From Minisyncoccota bacterium (GTDB lineage Bacteria > Patescibacteriota > Minisyncoccia > Phycocordibacterales > JAGLPS01), in NCBI GenBank assembly GCA_023137185.1, contig JAGLPS010000002.1, forward strand, positions 1 to 47,457: 47,457 bases of DNA, read 5' to 3'. How positions within the stretch are numbered: position 1 is the first letter of the stretch; each line of letters opens with the position of its first letter. The notes beneath the pieces were generated by a model. The model worked only from the letters and a program-made list of their open reading frames with translations, ran no database searches and was not told the DNA's origin. A program made the translations under genes and the position numbers. Positions 31,848 through 39,902 of this stretch are shown here, piece by piece.

Positions 31848-32279
31848 TTATAAGGATTTTCTAATCTTCTCCGCGGCTTCTTTTAAAGTATCTTCGCGCA
31901 CTTCTTTTCCAGGCCAATGTTTGAAACCATCATCTGTAAAGCGGGGAACAATGTGAAAATGAGTGTGGAAAATGAGCTGTCCCGCTGGGCTGTCATTGTT
32001 GTTGGTGATATTGATTCCATCGGCGCCAGTCCCTTTTTTGACGGCAACGGCAACCTTCTTTGCTGTTTTTATCACAGCGCATAGAACATTATCAGGAGTT
32101 GAGTAGGTGTTTTCATAATGTTCTTTAGGCACAACAAGCGTATGCCCTACATTATTGGGACGGATATCTAAAAAAGCGAGTGTGTCTTTGTCTTCGTACA
32201 CTTTTTCAGCAGGGACTTCTCCTCTGACAATTTTGCAAAAAATGCAATTTGTTTTGTTAGAAATCGATTCGTCTGTCAT
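31848..32279 (-). CDS. hit: HIT family nucleotide hydrolase
   Basis: 143 residues. The histidine triad is 'LIFHTHFHIVPRF' (HxHxH), with 'TNCIFCKIVRGEVPAEKVYE' at the start and 'GHTLVVPKEHY'. Family members hydrolyse nucleoside phosphoramidates or dinucleotides. Substrate not known. Shares a terminator with the convergent gene at 31518. Confidence 0.94.
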   Translation of the reverse strand: MTDESISNKTNCIFCKIVRGEVPAEKVYEDKDTLAFLDIRPNNVGHTLVVPKEHYENTYSTPDNVLCAVIKTAKKVAVAVKKGTGADGINITNNNDSPAGQLIFHTHFHIVPRFTDDGFKHWPGKEVREDTLKEAAEKIRKSL

Positions 32280-32338
32280 ATATATGCTTATATAATATCA
32301 TTAACGGTCTCAATGTTTCCATACTTCTCTTGCGTTAT

Positions 32339-32365
32339 GCCCCGCCCTCGTTGCGAGGGCGGGGC
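32339..32365. repeat. Perfect 12-bp GC-rich hairpin
   Basis: GCCCCGCCCTCG-TTG-CGAGGGCGGGGC in the divergent gap between the HIT gene and recJ. No U-tract and no gene ending here, so more likely a small repeat than a terminator. Confidence 0.8.
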
Positions 32366-32410
32366 TATCCTTAATGGAGCCAATTTTCTATGTGATACAC
32401 TAAACTCACG

Positions 32411-34114
32411 ATGAAACGATACACTGTATATGAAGGTGACGCGCCCTTGCTTGCACACCCAAGCATTGTTCGAAAACTGCTTGCTCGTAGGGGTTTTACT
32501 TCTCCAGAAGGCGCTGACGAATTTTTAAGTCCAGACTATGAAAAACATACGCATAGCCCATTTTTGATGAAAGGAATGGAAAAGGCGGTTGAGCGAATTC
32601 TGAAGGCGATTGATCGCAAAGAAAAAATTGTCGTCTATGGCGACTACGATGCCGATGGTATCCCCGGCGCTGTGGTGCTCAACGATTTTTTCAAACGCAT
32701 TAAGTATCCGATAACAATTTATATTCCGCACAGAAGCGATGAAGGCTATGGTCTCCATAGTGACGCGGTAGCAGAATTTGTAAAAGATAAAGTATCGCTC
32801 CTTATCACTGTTGATTGCGGAACGAGTGATTTCGAAGCGGTTAAAAAAGCGCAAAAATCAGGAATTGACGTGATCATAACTGACCACCATCTCCCGCAGG
32901 AAACGCTTCCTCCGTCGTATGCGATTTTGAATCCCAAGCAAAAAGATTGCAAGTATCCGGAAAAAATGCTGTGCGGCGCCGGTGTTGTTTTCAAGCTTAT
33001 GCAGGCGCTTCTTTCCGCTCGCGACTTTGCGCTGCCAAAAGGAATAGAAAAGTGGTCGCTTGATATGGTTGCACTCGCAACCCTCTCGGATTCTGTTCCT
33101 CTCGTGGGAGAAAACCGTGTTTTTGCGAAGTACGGGCTTCTTGTATTTCAAAAGTCTCCTCGCAAAGGCCTTAAGGCTCTTTTCAAAAAAACAAAACTCT
33201 TCCAAACACACATCTCGGAAGATGACATTGTGTTTATGATTACGCCTCGTATCAACGCGGCTTCCCGAATGGGAAATCCGTATGACGCATTCTCCTTGCT
33301 TTCTACCGAGAGCGATGAAGAGGCAAACAACCTTGCCGAACTGTTGCATACAATGAATGACAAACGAAAAGGAGTGGCCGCGTCAATCGTTCGTGAAATT
33401 CACGGGCGATTAAATGGAGATGAGGAAGGCAAAAAAGTTATTGTGATGGGAAATCCTTCATGGAAACCGTCTCTTTTGGGGCTTGCTGCAATGCGTATTT
33501 CAGAGGATGTGGAGAAGACGGTGTTTCTTTGGGGAAGAGATGATGATGTGATACGTGGTTCGTGTCGCTCTGACGGATACACTGATGTTGTCGCGCTTAT
33601 GACTTCCATAAAAAATTCATTTGTGCGTTTTGGAGGACATCGTTTTGCCGGAGGTTTCACGCTCTCCCACGATGAAGTGCACACTCTTGAGGAAAATCTT
33701 TTGAAGGCTCATCAAAATCTCCCCCAACTTTCGGAGAACAAAAGCGGATACACTGCTGACGCGCGACTTTCTCTTGATGATGTGAATTGGGGGATGCACA
33801 GACTTATTGAACCGCTTTCTCCCTTCGGTTTAGAGAATCCGAAACCAGTTTTCCTGTTTGAAAATATCTCTGTAGAGAAAATAAAACATTTTGGAAAAAA
33901 CGGCCAGCTTCATCTTTCTCTTGAATTTCTTAATTCACAAAACTCTCGTGTTTCTGCTATCGGATTTTTTATGAAGAAAGAGGATTTCTCTTTCCCTATT
34001 GAAGAAAGGAAAAACGTAGACCTTGTTGCCTCTCTTGAAAAAAGTATGTTTCGCGGTTTTCCTGAATTGCGTTTGAGAATTATTGATGTCCTTCCGTCCA
34101 TAGCTGTTTCTTGA
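32411..34114 (+). CDS. recJ: Single-stranded-DNA-specific exonuclease RecJ
   Basis: 567 residues. DHH phosphoesterase motifs: 'VVYGDYDADGIPGAVVLNDF' (DxD), 'LITVDCGTSDF', the DHH motif 'VIITDHHLPQE', and the DHHA1 domain ending in 'RFGGHRFAGGFTLS'; the C-terminal OB fold carries 'HLSLEF'. RecJ degrades 5' single strands in recombination and repair and may act on transformed DNA. TACACT lies 9 bases before the ATG. Followed 15 bases later by the RNase HI gene and then comEC, all on the plus strand. Confidence 0.96.
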   Translation: MKRYTVYEGDAPLLAHPSIVRKLLARRGFTSPEGADEFLSPDYEKHTHSPFLMKGMEKAVERILKAIDRKEKIVVYGDYDADGIPGAVVLNDFFKRIKYPITIYIPHRSDEGYGLHSDAVAEFVKDKVSLLITVDCGTSDFEAVKKAQKSGIDVIITDHHLPQETLPPSYAILNPKQKDCKYPEKMLCGAGVVFKLMQALLSARDFALPKGIEKWSLDMVALATLSDSVPLVGENRVFAKYGLLVFQKSPRKGLKALFKKTKLFQTHISEDDIVFMITPRINAASRMGNPYDAFSLLSTESDEEANNLAELLHTMNDKRKGVAASIVREIHGRLNGDEEGKKVIVMGNPSWKPSLLGLAAMRISEDVEKTVFLWGRDDDVIRGSCRSDGYTDVVALMTSIKNSFVRFGGHRFAGGFTLSHDEVHTLEENLLKAHQNLPQLSENKSGYTADARLSLDDVNWGMHRLIEPLSPFGLENPKPVFLFENISVEKIKHFGKNGQLHLSLEFLNSQNSRVSAIGFFMKKEDFSFPIEERKNVDLVASLEKSMFRGFPELRLRIIDVLPSIAVS

Positions 34115-34129
34115 TATTCTGAATTTAAA

Positions 34130-34858
34130 ATGACTAAAACAATAATCTTTTGTGATGGCGCATCAAAAGGAAATCCGGGTCCGGGCGGATGGGGAGCGGT
34201 TATCGTTTACCCCGAGCATAGCCGAGGGGGCGGGGAAAAAGTGAAAGAAATAGGCGGGGGCAAAAAACATACTACAAATAACGCGATGGAATTGACCGCG
34301 GCACTTGAAGGACTCCGCGCGACCTCTTCTTTCAAAGTTCTCGTATATACGGACTCAAGTTACCTTATAAATGGCATTACAAAATGGATTTATCTATGGG
34401 AAAAGAATGGTTGGAAAACAAGGGATAAAAAAGAAGTTGCAAATTCCTTGTTATGGGAGGCTCTTGTCATAGAGGCAAGAAAAAAACAAATAGAATGGAA
34501 ACACGTCTCTGGGCATTCGGGTGTGTGGGGGAACGAGCGCGCGGATGAAATAGCTTCGGCTTTTGCCGAGGGGGCACAGCCAAAACTTTTTTCAGGAAAT
34601 CTTAAAAATTATGGCGCCGACCCGCTAAAAATTGTTGTGGACAAAGTAAAAAAAGAAAAACGGGACAAAAAACGTTCACGAAAAAACGGCCCGATTTATT
34701 CATACGTGAGCCTAGTAAACGGAGTTTTAAAAATCCACAAAACGTGGGGTGAATGCGAAAAAAGAGTAAAAGGAAAATCAAATGCTCGTTTCAAAAGAGT
34801 GGGGAGCGCGGAAGAAGAGAAAGAAATTGCGGATGAATTTCTAAATACTGCTCGCTAA
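34130..34858 (+). CDS. rnhA: Ribonuclease HI with C-terminal hybrid-binding domain
   Basis: 242 residues. RNase HI catalytic residues: Asp in 'FCDGASKGNPGPGGWG', Glu in 'AMELTAALEGL', Asp in 'VYTDSSYLING' and Asp in 'NERADEIAS', with His in 'HVSGHSGVWG'. After a Lys/Arg-rich linker, residues 190-240 resemble the viroplasmin/HBD module that binds RNA-DNA hybrids ('YSYVSLVNGVLKIHKTWGEC'), normally found at the N-terminus. A loop after the first strand holds 'YPEHSRGGGE', encoded by a CCCGAGCATAGCCGAGGGG element that resembles a common bacterial repeat. It removes RNA from hybrids during replication. Confidence 0.93.
   Translation: MTKTIIFCDGASKGNPGPGGWGAVIVYPEHSRGGGEKVKEIGGGKKHTTNNAMELTAALEGLRATSSFKVLVYTDSSYLINGITKWIYLWEKNGWKTRDKKEVANSLLWEALVIEARKKQIEWKHVSGHSGVWGNERADEIASAFAEGAQPKLFSGNLKNYGADPLKIVVDKVKKEKRDKKRSRKNGPIYSYVSLVNGVLKIHKTWGECEKRVKGKSNARFKRVGSAEEEKEIADEFLNTAR
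34207..34226 (+). repeat. Repeat-like insert within rnhA
   Basis: CCCCGAGCATAGCCGAGGGG, quasi-palindromic, related to CCCGAGCTTGTCGAGGGA at 14052-14069. It encodes part of a surface loop. Confidence 0.6.
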
Positions 34859-34862
34859 ACAT

Positions 34863-36332
34863 ATGCACTCATTTCTGTACTCCGTATTTTTTGGATTTCT
34901 TGGGGGAATCCTTTTTCATTCGTTTATAACCGTACCGCTTTTTGAGTATCTCGTGTTTGTATGCGCGGCGGTGGTTGGTTTGTACGCGCTTTTCCTTTCT
35001 AGAAGGGAAGTGGAGGCTTTCAAATTTCCAATTCATCTTTTTCTCATTCTTCTTGCCTGCGGATTTGGAATGTTGCGATTTGATTCAGCTTCGCATTTCC
35101 CTCTTATTTTTGAGGACAGAATTGAAGAAAGGGTTGTAATGGAGGGAATCGTCGTGAAAGAGTCGGAAAAACGCGACGAATATGCCCGTGTGGTATTTCT
35201 TCCCGATACTCTTTCAGGTGAGGACATCTTAAACAAAAAAACAAAAATTTTATTTCAAGCCGCGTATCCCGCGCCTTTTGAATATGGAGACAGAATTTCT
35301 GTGGCAGGAACGCTCAAGAAACCGTGGGAAGGGGAAGGAAACTTCAATTACCCGATGTACTTGGCAAAGGACGGCGTTTTTTATGAAATAAAAAACGCCG
35401 AAGCGGAATTGCTGCAAAAAGAGGCGGGAGGCAATTCAATAAAAAGATTTCTCTTTTCAATAAAAAACAAATTTCTCAAAAACATTCAAATTTCTTTGTC
35501 AGAACCGGGCGCGTCTTTGATTGGCGGGATTCTTTTGGGAATAAAAGGCTCTCTTGGAGAAAATTTTACCGACGCGCTTCGCGCCGCGGGAGTTATTCAC
35601 ATTATTGTTCTTTCCGGTTTTAACATCACGATTGTCGCTTCTTCAATGATGTGGCTCTTTTCCTATTTCTTTTCAAAACGAATTGCGCTTACTGCCGCGA
35701 GTATGGCAATTGTCTTGTTCGCGATAATGGTGGGGGCAGGCGCGACAGTTGTTCGCGCGTCCGGAATGGCGCTTTTGGTTTTGCTCGCAAGGTTTCTAAA
35801 CCGCAGAAGCAGTATCATAAATCTTCTGCTCATTACCGGAATCATAATGAGCGCAATAAATCCCTTGATTGTCGCGTTTGACGTCTCTTTTCAACTTTCT
35901 TTTTTGGCGACTTTAGGGCTTATTCTCTTGTCGCCTGTTTTTGAAAAAATGTTTTCATTTATTACGCAAAAAATAGGATTGCGGGAAATCGTTTCAGCGA
36001 CAGTTGCGACGCAATTATTTGTTTTTCCAATTCTTCTGTACAACGGAGGACAGTTTTCGCTCGTCTCTCTTCCCGCAAACATTTTGATTCTGCCCTTTAT
36101 TCCTCTCGTGATGTTTCTCGGATTTCTCACTGGGCTTTTCGGTTTTCTCGGCACGGCGCTTTCATTTCCATTTTCTTTTCTCACATCCCTTTTCCTCTCA
36201 TATATGATTGCTGTTGTTAATTTTTTCGCGTCTTTTCCTATGTTTTCTTTCACTCTCACTGCGGGAGGGTTATTTCTGCTCTACATTTTTCTTGCGATAT
36301 TTGTGTGGTTTCTGTACAAAAAGGGAAATTAG
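34863..36332 (+). CDS. comEC: ComEC/Rec2-type DNA-uptake channel without the hydrolase domain
   Basis: 489 residues: two N-terminal membrane helices, a soluble OB-like DUF4131 part ('RVVMEGIVVKESEKRDEYARVV', 'EYGDRISVAGTLKKPWEGEG') and the polytopic Competence domain from about 210 ('LRAAGVIHIIVLSGFNITI'). The usual C-terminal metallo-beta-lactamase domain is absent; the protein ends in 'WFLYKKGN'. A separate gene at 40341 codes for a protein of that type. ComEC passes single-stranded DNA through the inner membrane. Starts 4 bases after rnhA. Confidence 0.93.
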   Translation: MHSFLYSVFFGFLGGILFHSFITVPLFEYLVFVCAAVVGLYALFLSRREVEAFKFPIHLFLILLACGFGMLRFDSASHFPLIFEDRIEERVVMEGIVVKESEKRDEYARVVFLPDTLSGEDILNKKTKILFQAAYPAPFEYGDRISVAGTLKKPWEGEGNFNYPMYLAKDGVFYEIKNAEAELLQKEAGGNSIKRFLFSIKNKFLKNIQISLSEPGASLIGGILLGIKGSLGENFTDALRAAGVIHIIVLSGFNITIVASSMMWLFSYFFSKRIALTAASMAIVLFAIMVGAGATVVRASGMALLVLLARFLNRRSSIINLLLITGIIMSAINPLIVAFDVSFQLSFLATLGLILLSPVFEKMFSFITQKIGLREIVSATVATQLFVFPILLYNGGQFSLVSLPANILILPFIPLVMFLGFLTGLFGFLGTALSFPFSFLTSLFLSYMIAVVNFFASFPMFSFTLTAGGLFLLYIFLAIFVWFLYKKGN

Positions 36333-36392
36333 GGTAATGTAGTGATAGATTTTCTTTTTGTAAATTTCTAAGGGAAAGGAGGTGTTTGTGAT

Positions 36393-36821
36393 ATGAAAAA
36401 AATGAATTGTGTCTTTTGTGAAATTGCGAACAAAGAAACTACTTCACCCAGGATATTTTTTGAAGACGAAAAAGTTTTAGCAATGCTTAGTGCTTATCAG
36501 GCAACAAAAGGTCACACGCTTATTGTCTGGAAAGACCACGTAAACAATGTGTCTGATATTTCGGAGGATGATTTTATTCATTTTTCACGTATCTTTAGAA
36601 AAGTAGAATTGGCGCTTCTCCGCACGCTCAATCTAGACAAGTCTGTTGTTCTCAAAAATGAGGGGATTATTTCTCACTTCCACTTTCATATTTACCCCCT
36701 TTCGAAATACACGCCATGGAACACTATCAGGAGTATGTTTGATAAGACCGTTTGGTATTATGAATCAGTGAAAGGCGAGGAAAAAGAATTAGTACATATT
36801 CTTTCTGAAATACTATATTAA
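36393..36821 (+). CDS. HIT family protein, second copy
   Basis: 142 residues. Triad 'SHFHFHIYPLS' (HxHxH) with 'NCVFCEIANKETTSPRIFFED' and 'GHTLIVWKDHV'. It differs strongly from the HIT protein at 31848, so it is not a recent duplicate. AAAGGAGG lies 10 bases before the ATG and a terminator follows the stop, so it is a stand-alone unit. Confidence 0.92.
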   Translation: MKKMNCVFCEIANKETTSPRIFFEDEKVLAMLSAYQATKGHTLIVWKDHVNNVSDISEDDFIHFSRIFRKVELALLRTLNLDKSVVLKNEGIISHFHFHIYPLSKYTPWNTIRSMFDKTVWYYESVKGEEKELVHILSEILY

Positions 36822-36830
36822 AGCAATCAC

Positions 36831-36864
36831 CCCCCTTCTCAAGCTATTTGAGAAGGGGTTTTTG
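36831..36864 (+). terminator. Intrinsic terminator of the second HIT gene
   Basis: CCCCTTCTCAA-GCTAT-TTGAGAAGGGG followed by TTTTTG. Confidence 0.9.
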
Positions 36865-36991
36865 TATAAAAGGAGGAATGTAACTAAAGTTGAGTTTTGT
36901 CTTTAAATTTGAGAAAGTTGGTTATCGCAAAAAATGACGGTACCCTTGCCCATTTTTGTTTTTGTCTATTACGAGAACTCTTCTAAGCAAA

Positions 36992-37035
36992 ACACACGTA
37001 CGTACGAACGTAAGTACGTTCGTACGTACGTGTGT
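36992..37035. repeat. Perfect 21-bp palindrome rich in GTAC steps
   Basis: Arms 36992-37012 and 37015-37035 separated by AG; each arm holds the tandem ACGTACGTACG. It lies between the HIT terminator and the next gene with no U-tract. Confidence 0.92.
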
Positions 37036-37103
37036 AATAAGGTACATATATTACTCGGGTTTATGCTACGCTTTAGTTAATTAGTCAGTAGGTTAATCTA
37101 TAT

Positions 37104-37559
37104 ATGAACATCCAGGAACACACGACTCCGGAAAAGCTGGAAAAATACAGTTTTTTGTGGTCAGAGGCGCGGTTGGTTGTCACGTCCATTGCCTTGTTTA
37201 TGGGCGGAGTTTCTCCCTTATTGTTTTTTCTTCGAATGCCGATTTTCTATGGACTTATCGGCTCACTCCTCACATTCTCTTGGATTATTTCCGGCATTTC
37301 CGCGGGATATCTTTTATATCGCTGGGACAGAGGCGGCAGAAAACTTTTTGGCAAGAAAAAACAGCAAGACACTATTTCTTTTTTCGTGATGGTTGTAACT
37401 GGCCTTAATTTGGGACTTGCCGGGCTTTTTGGGATAAATATTGGCATTTTTATTTCCTCAAACAGGATAGTATTCGCGCTCACGGGTATTTTGTATCTCG
37501 TAACGGCCTTTTATCTCTACAAACGCTGGAACGAGTCAGGGAAGAGAATTTTTAAATAA
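37104..37559 (+). CDS. Four-helix membrane protein of unknown function
   Basis: 151 residues with four predicted membrane helices ('LVVTSIALFMGGVSPLLFFL', 'IFYGLIGSLLTFSWIISGIS', 'FFVMVVTGLNLGLAGLFGIN', 'IVFALTGILYLVTAFYLYK') in two related pairs, each ending in 'YRWDRGGRKLF' or 'YKRWNESGKRIF', which suggests an internal duplication. No family recognised. Followed 4 bases later by csaA. Confidence 0.85.
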   Translation: MNIQEHTTPEKLEKYSFLWSEARLVVTSIALFMGGVSPLLFFLRMPIFYGLIGSLLTFSWIISGISAGYLLYRWDRGGRKLFGKKKQQDTISFFVMVVTGLNLGLAGLFGINIGIFISSNRIVFALTGILYLVTAFYLYKRWNESGKRIFK

Positions 37560-37563
37560 AAAT

Positions 37564-37899
37564 ATGAAACCCATGACAGAATTTAAGAATTTTGAGGCGC
37601 TTGATATTAGGGTCGGAAAAATCGTGAATGTTGAAGACGCGCGGACAAAGAAACCGACATATCGTATTACAGTGGATTTTGGTTTGGAAATTGGAACTAA
37701 AATATCCTGCGGCGCGTATCGCAATTATTCAAAAGAAAGTCTGATTGGGAAATTGGTGGTTGCGGTTGTGAACTTCGGCACAAAACAAATGGGTCCTGAA
37801 AAATCCGAAGTTCTTATTTTGGGTATTCCGAACGAAAAAGGAGAAACTATTTATCTTACTTCAGAATCAGATGTATCTCTTGGTGTTGAAGTTTTTTAA
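37564..37899 (+). CDS. csaA: CsaA-like tRNA-binding OB-fold protein
   Basis: 111 residues, a stand-alone tRNA-binding domain: 'FEALDIRVGKIVNVEDA', 'YRITVDFG', 'KISCGAYRNY', 'LIGKLVVAVVNFGTKQMGPEKSEVLILG'. The same fold occurs at the C-terminus of methionyl-tRNA synthetase; as a separate protein it is called CsaA and has been linked to secretion as a chaperone. A second ATG three codons in is possible. Probably co-transcribed with the membrane protein before it and the NUDIX gene after it. Confidence 0.93.
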   Translation: MKPMTEFKNFEALDIRVGKIVNVEDARTKKPTYRITVDFGLEIGTKISCGAYRNYSKESLIGKLVVAVVNFGTKQMGPEKSEVLILGIPNEKGETIYLTSESDVSLGVEVF

Positions 37900-37924
37900 A
37901 AGTGACGATGGTTATATCTTGATT

Positions 37925-38404
37925 ATGTCAAAAATGAAAATCAGCGCGGGAATTTTAATGTACAGAATAAAAGGAGGTAGCCCCGAAGTTCTTTTAGTGC
38001 ATCCGGGCGGGCCGTTTTATGCGAAAAAAGACGATGGAGTATGGAGTATACCTAAAGGAGAAGCCGACAGTGGGAAAGACGGAGAGCAATTACTTGATGT
38101 TGCGAAAAGAGAATTTGCAGAGGAAACGAGTTTTAAAATACAAGGTCATTTTACATTTTTGGGAACGGTGGAAAGAAAGAGCTACAAAATTGTGCATACG
38201 TGGGCGCTTGAAGGAGACTGCGACCCCGCGCAGATAAAAAGCAATATAATATTCATTGACTGGCCTCCGCGAACAGGAAAGAAAATGAAAATTCCTGAAG
38301 TTGATAGGGGGGCTTTCTTTGCTTTGGAGGAGGCAAAAAAGAAAATTTCTCCATATCAAGTGGGGACTATTGAAGCGTTTGAAAAATTGATTTTGAAAAG
38401 CTAA
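37925..38404 (+). CDS. NUDIX hydrolase
   Basis: 159 residues from the ATG at 37925, which lies 6 bases after TATATC; the longer in-frame start at 37871 overlaps csaA. NUDIX box 'GEADSGKDGEQLLDVAKREF' continuing 'AEETSF', slightly longer than the standard spacing; 'SAGILMYRI' and 'VWSIPKGE' fit the Ap4A hydrolase-like subgroup. 'WPPRTGKKMKIPEVDRGAFF' also matches that subgroup. It probably cleans up modified nucleotides or dinucleotides. Confidence 0.92.
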   Translation: MSKMKISAGILMYRIKGGSPEVLLVHPGGPFYAKKDDGVWSIPKGEADSGKDGEQLLDVAKREFAEETSFKIQGHFTFLGTVERKSYKIVHTWALEGDCDPAQIKSNIIFIDWPPRTGKKMKIPEVDRGAFFALEEAKKKISPYQVGTIEAFEKLILKS

Positions 38405-38430
38405 AAAATTCTTCTTACCCTCTTTTTTAT

Positions 38431-38590
38431 TGGAAGCGACCATTTATCTCCGTCCGCTTGCGGCGGGGATGAATGGTCGCGCAATAATCGGGGCGAGCGG
38501 AGCTCGCTCCCATCCAACAAAGTTTCCCCGATGCCGTCCGTGAATACTCCGTCAGCTTGCTGTGGGGATCGACGGGCGGCAAACTTTATA
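38431..38590 (+). repeat. Dispersed repeat, long copy
   Basis: The first 40 bases and the last 26 bases match the short copy at 20217-20277 (38/40 and 22/26). Between them are three more inverted repeats: GCGACCATT...AATGGTCGC, GCGAGC/GCTCGC and a GGGGAAAC-like pair. It ends just before the promoter of the next gene. Confidence 0.8.
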
Positions 38591-38601
38591 CGCGAAATTG
38601 A

Positions 38602-38607
38602 TATACT
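38602..38607 (+). promoter_or_regulatory. -10 box of the 38615 gene (leaderless)
   Basis: TATACT, 7 bases before the ATG. Confidence 0.6.
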
Positions 38608-38614
38608 TCCTAAT

Positions 38615-39088
38615 ATGCCAGACGCAAATTTAGAAATATCACAAAAAGAAACATATTTGAAAGCCATTGAAAACAGCGCGGGAAGCAGGCAGTACAATTC
38701 TCTATATGTTAGATTCAAAAATAGCGGAAAGACGAAAGATATTTTAGAGAATGGAGAGTATTCTTGCGCTGTGTTTGTAAGCTCACTTCTTTTTCTTGCT
38801 GGTATTATAGATAAACAGCGGGCGACTGTAGAAAGTTTAAAAAAATTTTGCGAAAGGAGTAATAATTGGAAACAAATAAATAATGATAAAGTGCAAGCGG
38901 GAGATGTTATCTTCTGGGAAAAGAAAAAATATAAAGAAGAAACAGAGCACTCTCACGCAGGATTCGCGTTGAATGGCAAAGAAGCGGTTTCTACTTTTTA
39001 TAAAGAGAAAAAAGTTATTAAACATTCAATATACGAGAGAGATGTTGATGTTGTGTATAGACACTTGTGGTTTGCCGAGAGTAATTAA
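38615..39088 (+). CDS. NlpC/CHAP-like cysteine peptidase-fold protein, no signal peptide
   Basis: 157 residues from the ATG at 38615, chosen by TATACT 7 bases before it. 'EYSCAVFVSSLLFLAGII' holds a candidate nucleophile Cys at the start of a helix, 'VQAGDVIFWE' the strand seen in NlpC/CHAP enzymes, and 'EHSHAGFALNGKEAVSTFY' the candidate His. There is no signal peptide, so it acts in the cytoplasm or on something other than outer peptidoglycan. The family is a fold-level guess. Confidence 0.72.
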   Translation: MPDANLEISQKETYLKAIENSAGSRQYNSLYVRFKNSGKTKDILENGEYSCAVFVSSLLFLAGIIDKQRATVESLKKFCERSNNWKQINNDKVQAGDVIFWEKKKYKEETEHSHAGFALNGKEAVSTFYKEKKVIKHSIYERDVDVVYRHLWFAESN

Positions 39089-39139
39089 AGATTTCCACGC
39101 AGGGGATATGTATTAATTACTTTTAGCCGTTTACTACTA

Positions 39140-39162
39140 TCTTCAAGGTTGAACCTTGAAGA
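39140..39162. repeat. Palindrome related to those around the pilus operon
   Basis: TCTTCAAGGTT-G-AACCTTGAAGA; shares the core AGGTTSAACCT with 22260 and 29423. Confidence 0.85.
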
Positions 39163-39166
39163 ACAG

Positions 39167-39208
39167 AGTGACATCAATTATGCACGAGCGTGCATAATTG
39201 ATGTCACT
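39167..39208. repeat. Perfect 19-bp palindrome
   Basis: Arms 39167-39185 and 39190-39208 with loop GAGC; core CAATTATGCAC / GTGCATAATTG. Confidence 0.92.
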
Positions 39209-39387
39209 ACAAATTACAAATATAAGTCCTCGCGACAGACTTCTCACAGAAGTTAAAAGTCGAAAGTTTATATACCACAACTTGGAAGCTAAGCTTTCAA
39301 GTCCATTGTTTTATAAATTTTGTAGTAGTATACTTAAAAGAGATTTGTATCTTGCGTGAAGTTTTCCTTCAGAAAGGAGGTAAGTCT

Positions 39388-39438
39388 ATGAAATGTTGTC
39401 AGTGTGTTTTTGACCATTGGCGTATCTTAGCGAAATGA
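39388..39438 (+). CDS. 16-codon Cys-rich micro-gene
   Basis: 'MKCCQCVFDHWRILAK' then TGA. AAAGGAGG (39373-39380) sits 7 bases before the ATG, the best ribosome site spacing in the window. A strong terminator follows 17 bases after the stop, and a TATACT box lies about 60 bases upstream. The CCxC-H pattern could bind a metal. It may be a true small protein or a leader whose translation matters; no further gene is reached before the terminator. Confidence 0.5.
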   Translation: MKCCQCVFDHWRILAK

Positions 39439-39455
39439 CAAACCCTCGCTGGGTA

Positions 39456-39488
39456 AAGGGCGGTTTCCATCAAAACCGCCCTTTTTTA
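39456..39488 (+). terminator. Intrinsic terminator of the micro-gene
   Basis: AAGGGCGGTTT-CCATC-AAAACCGCCCTT followed by TTTTATTT. Confidence 0.9.
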
Positions 39489-39578
39489 TTTAAAAACATT
39501 GTTTAAAAACTTTTTTGTGCTACTCTCTTAGCCAGTAGTTCTTACATATTGAAACCAATAATAAAGGAGGTGGAGCTG

Positions 39579-39896
39579 ATGGAAAGAATGACTAAATCAG
39601 AATCTTCTAGACATTTCTTAATTCGATTTATCCGATTATTTTTGTGGTTGCCTCTGGTTGTTCGGGAGGCAAGAATTCAAGGTAGACGCACTGTATATGG
39701 TTGCTTTTGTTTTGCGGCTGCTGAATCTGGTTGTATAGTTTTTACGCTTGTTTTTTTCATTTCTGCTGCAGCCGCTTTCAATTCCTCTTTTCCTCTGGTA
39801 GCGATGCTTTCCACTGTTTTTTTAGGCGCTTATCTTTATGTTGGTTTGGTTATCCGATCTGATTTGCTAAGCAAATTTGGCACCAGTCCTTTCTAA
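39579..39896 (+). CDS. Small membrane protein of unknown function
   Basis: 105 residues from the ATG at 39579, which lies after AAAGGAGG (39563-39570); an upstream TTG frame is rejected. A basic amphipathic start ('FLIRFIRLFLWLPLVVREAR') is followed by a double membrane hairpin ('CFCFAAAESGCIVFTLVFFI' and 'PLVAMLSTVFLGAYLYVGLV'). Three Cys lie in or near the first helix. No family recognised. It has its own promoter-like sequence (TTGTTT-16-TACTCT near 39500) and terminator. Confidence 0.8.
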   Translation: MERMTKSESSRHFLIRFIRLFLWLPLVVREARIQGRRTVYGCFCFAAAESGCIVFTLVFFISAAAAFNSSFPLVAMLSTVFLGAYLYVGLVIRSDLLSKFGTSPF

Positions 39897-39902
39897 GGAT
39901 AC

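Larger units (their letters stand above)
39089..39387. other. Palindrome-rich intergenic region
   Basis: Three palindromes lie within 170 bases (39140-39162, 39167-39208, and ACTTGGAAGCT/AGCTTTCAAGT near 39282). A TATACT box near 39329 and the site AAAGGAGG at 39373-39380 introduce the tiny gene at 39388. Confidence 0.65.
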
